Source: Verrucomicrobiota bacterium
Lineage (GTDB): Bacteria > Verrucomicrobiota > Kiritimatiellia > Kiritimatiellales > Tichowtungiaceae
Assembly (NCBI GenBank): GCA_020853375.1
Contig: JADYZA010000071.1
Span: 1-14,809, forward strand
Length of the DNA: 14,809 bases
Direction: 5' to 3'
Shown: positions 13,252 to 14,809 of the stretch, piece by piece
How positions within the stretch are numbered: the stretch's first letter is position 1
Layout of the letters: every line of letters begins with the position of its first letter
Position numbers and translations under genes: made by a program
Notes under the pieces: generated by a model
Seen by the model: the letters and a program-made list of their open reading frames with translations, nothing else
Told to the model about the DNA's origin: nothing
The model's database searches: none

Positions 13252-14069
13252 TCGCGCCGTTTAAAGAGATATACCGGTATTTGGATCTGCCGGTCAGATC
13301 TTTCCGTCGGCTGGGTAAAATTATCCTGCTGGCCTGCCACGATATGGGCAACGCGCTCATCATGCTTTTTTCGGCGGCGGGTTATATCCGCACGATTTGG
13401 AGACCGCGCGCGCGGCGTGAGACAATGGTTCAGCTCTACGTTACCGGTATCAAAAGTTTGGGTGTGATCACGGTCGTGGCGTTTTTCACCGGTATGATTT
13501 TGGCTTTGCAGACGGGTCTTGAGCTGCGCCGTTTCGGGCAGGAGGTCAATATCGGCACCGCAGTCACCATCGTGATGATTCGTGAAATGGGCCCGTTCAT
13601 GACCGCGTTGATTATTGCCGCCAGCGTCGGCTCGGCCATTGCCGCGCAACTCGGCACGATGGCTGTTTCAGAAGAAATCTCGGCGTTGGAAGTGATGTCG
13701 ATCAATCCCAACCGGTTTCTGGTGATGCCGCGACTGGTCGCGCTCGCTGTGATGATGCCGATCCTCACGGTTTACACGAACATTCTCGGCATCCTCGGCG
13801 GCGGAATTGTCGGTTCCACCCAGCTCGGTGTGGCATTTCAGGCGTATCTCGACAACGCCACCCGCTACGCCGAAAACAAAGACCTTTATGTCGGACTTTT
13901 TAAAGCGTTTGTTTTCGGCATCATTATCGCCACCGTCGCCTGCTATCAAGGATTAGCCACGACCGAAGGCGCTGTCGGCGTCGGACGCGCCACGCGGCAG
14001 ACGGTGATCATTTCATTCCTGATGATCCTGATTGTCGGCTACATGATCACAAGGCTGTTTTATATATGA
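13248..14069 (+). CDS. mlaE: MlaE-family ABC transporter permease
   Basis: The 273-residue integral membrane protein belongs to the MlaE/YrbE family, the inner-membrane permease of phospholipid transport between the two membranes. Visible features are an N-terminal amphipathic helix, about five hydrophobic segments (about 69-88, 106-135, 157-190, 215-233 and 250-272), the central REMGPFMTALIIAASVGSA (112-130), then AAQLGTMAVSEEISALEVM (132-150), and YQGL...EGAVGVGRATRQTVI (233-254). The length is usual. ATG overlaps the preceding TGA, and the next gene starts at its own TGA (ATGA at 14066-14069), so three genes are translated as a coupled set. The solute-binding MlaD subunit would be expected just past the right edge. 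Confidence 0.95.
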   Translation: MIAPFKEIYRYLDLPVRSFRRLGKIILLACHDMGNALIMLFSAAGYIRTIWRPRARRETMVQLYVTGIKSLGVITVVAFFTGMILALQTGLELRRFGQEVNIGTAVTIVMIREMGPFMTALIIAASVGSAIAAQLGTMAVSEEISALEVMSINPNRFLVMPRLVALAVMMPILTVYTNILGILGGGIVGSTQLGVAFQAYLDNATRYAENKDLYVGLFKAFVFGIIIATVACYQGLATTEGAVGVGRATRQTVIISFLMILIVGYMITRLFYI

Positions 14070-14809
14070 TAACTTTCGACAAAGTCACCAAGCGGCTTGG
14101 CGGCAAGACGGTCCTCAACGAGGTCAGTTTTGAAGTGCCCAAGGGCGAAACGTTTGTGATTGTCGGGCTTTCCGGCGCAGGCAAGAGCGTTACGCTAAAA
14201 CACATGGTTCAGCTGATGCTTCCGGACAGCGGAACAATTCGTATCGGCGAGGATGTTATCAATACAGCCCGCGGCACCGAGCTGGAACGTATGCGCCGCC
14301 GTTTCGGCGTGCTTTTTCAGGGGGCGGCACTTTTGCAGTGGCTGACCGTTTTTGAAAATGTGGCGCTGCCGCTTCGCGAACACACCAAGCTGAGCGAAGA
14401 GGAAATCGAAAAAACGGTGCGCGAAAAGCTGCGTCTGCTCAACATGGAAGATGCGATGGACAAATTCCCATCGGATCTTTCCGGCGGCATGCAGAAGCGC
14501 GTCGGCTTGGCCCGTGCCATCGTCATGAATCCTGAAATTATCCTTTATGACGAGCCGACCTCCGGCCTCGATCCGGTGACATCACGTCTGATTGACAAGC
14601 TGATCGAAAATCTGCGCAAAGAGCTGGGCATCACCAGTGTGGTTGTGACTCACGATTTGCACAGCGCACTGGCGATTGGCAAGCGGATTATGATGATCGA
14701 CGGCGGTCAAATTGTTGAAAACGCCACGCCGGCTGAATTTATTCAATCAACCAACGAAACAGTACAAAGGTTCCTAGAGTCCCAGTATATTACCCGCCGG
14801 GGTGCCTGG
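14066..14809 (+). CDS. mlaF: MlaF-type ABC transporter ATP-binding subunit (3' end cut off)
   Basis: The frame runs 248 codons from the ATG at 14066 to the window edge without a stop, so only the last part is missing. Walker A is GLSGAGKS (34-41), the Q-loop lies in LFQGAALL (83-90), the signature is LSGGMQKRVGLARA (138-151), Walker B is IILYDEPTSGLDP (158-170; Asp162, Glu163) and the H-loop is VVVTHD (His196). The RRFGVLFQGAALLQWLTVFENV stretch is typical of the MlaF branch rather than of general ABC ATPases. It would power MlaE-dependent lipid movement at the cytoplasmic face. Its ATG overlaps the mlaE TGA. Confidence 0.94.
   Translation, partial: MITFDKVTKRLGGKTVLNEVSFEVPKGETFVIVGLSGAGKSVTLKHMVQLMLPDSGTIRIGEDVINTARGTELERMRRRFGVLFQGAALLQWLTVFENVALPLREHTKLSEEEIEKTVREKLRLLNMEDAMDKFPSDLSGGMQKRVGLARAIVMNPEIILYDEPTSGLDPVTSRLIDKLIENLRKELGITSVVVTHDLHSALAIGKRIMMIDGGQIVENATPAEFIQSTNETVQRFLESQYITRRGAW

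Noticed and set aside
1..14809. CRISPR array, insertion sequence, integrase, rRNA or riboswitch
   Set aside because: I saw no regularly spaced direct repeats, transposase or integrase motifs, rRNA segments or known riboswitch cores on either strand.

Overview
The window reads as a chromosomal segment from a Gram-negative bacterium with a fairly GC-rich genome. Envelope genes are present (an LpxL/HtrB-family lipid A acyltransferase and the MlaE and MlaF transporter subunits), as is a folP-cdaA-cdaR cyclic-di-AMP cluster. Many starts lack a clear Shine-Dalgarno. Together with secreted proteins of unfamiliar type, this makes a PVC-superphylum member (Kiritimatiellota/Verrucomicrobiota) my best guess. 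That is an inference, not proven by any marker here.

Layout. (1) 1-486: the 5' part of rdgB on the minus strand, then a complete tRNA-Leu(GAG) on the plus strand with a plausible promoter. (2) 560-1612: mnmA, tRNA 2-thiouridylase. (3) 1656-6118, minus strand: dnaE (replicative polymerase alpha subunit) followed by the acyltransferase, overlapping at ATGA. (4) 6119-6525: a 407-bp non-coding stretch with three palindromes and short degenerate repeats. (5) 6526-7311: an A/T-richer gene for an exported protein of unknown function. (6) 7322-10885: folP, cdaA, cdaR and a TPR protein, tightly packed or overlapping. (7) 10886-11818, minus strand: an exported, polar, coiled-coil-like protein whose stop abuts the TPR gene stop. 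(8) 11944 to the right edge: an exported protein built of about 18 Trp-Pro-type repeats, overlapping mlaE, which overlaps mlaF (cut by the window edge).

The most unusual signal belongs to no gene. A dispersed 17-bp palindrome, TTTCCAA-N3-TTGGAAA, occurs four times perfectly (1415, 6170, 7483, 12926) and at least eight more times in degraded form. It lies in intergenic DNA and inside coding sequences in all three reading frames. Two clusters (6170-6353 and 7358-7873) show spacings of 31, 31, 105, 125 and 136 bp, close to whole helical turns. It looks like a binding site for an abundant dimeric DNA-binding protein, or a short multiplying repeat; the sequence alone does not decide between them.

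Functionally the window mixes nucleotide-pool cleaning (RdgB), tRNA supply and modification, replication (DnaE), folate synthesis (FolP), c-di-AMP signalling (CdaA with CdaR), lipid A acylation and outer-membrane lipid transport (Mla). The Trp-Pro repeat protein is the best candidate for a new envelope component, because its gene is translationally coupled to mlaE.
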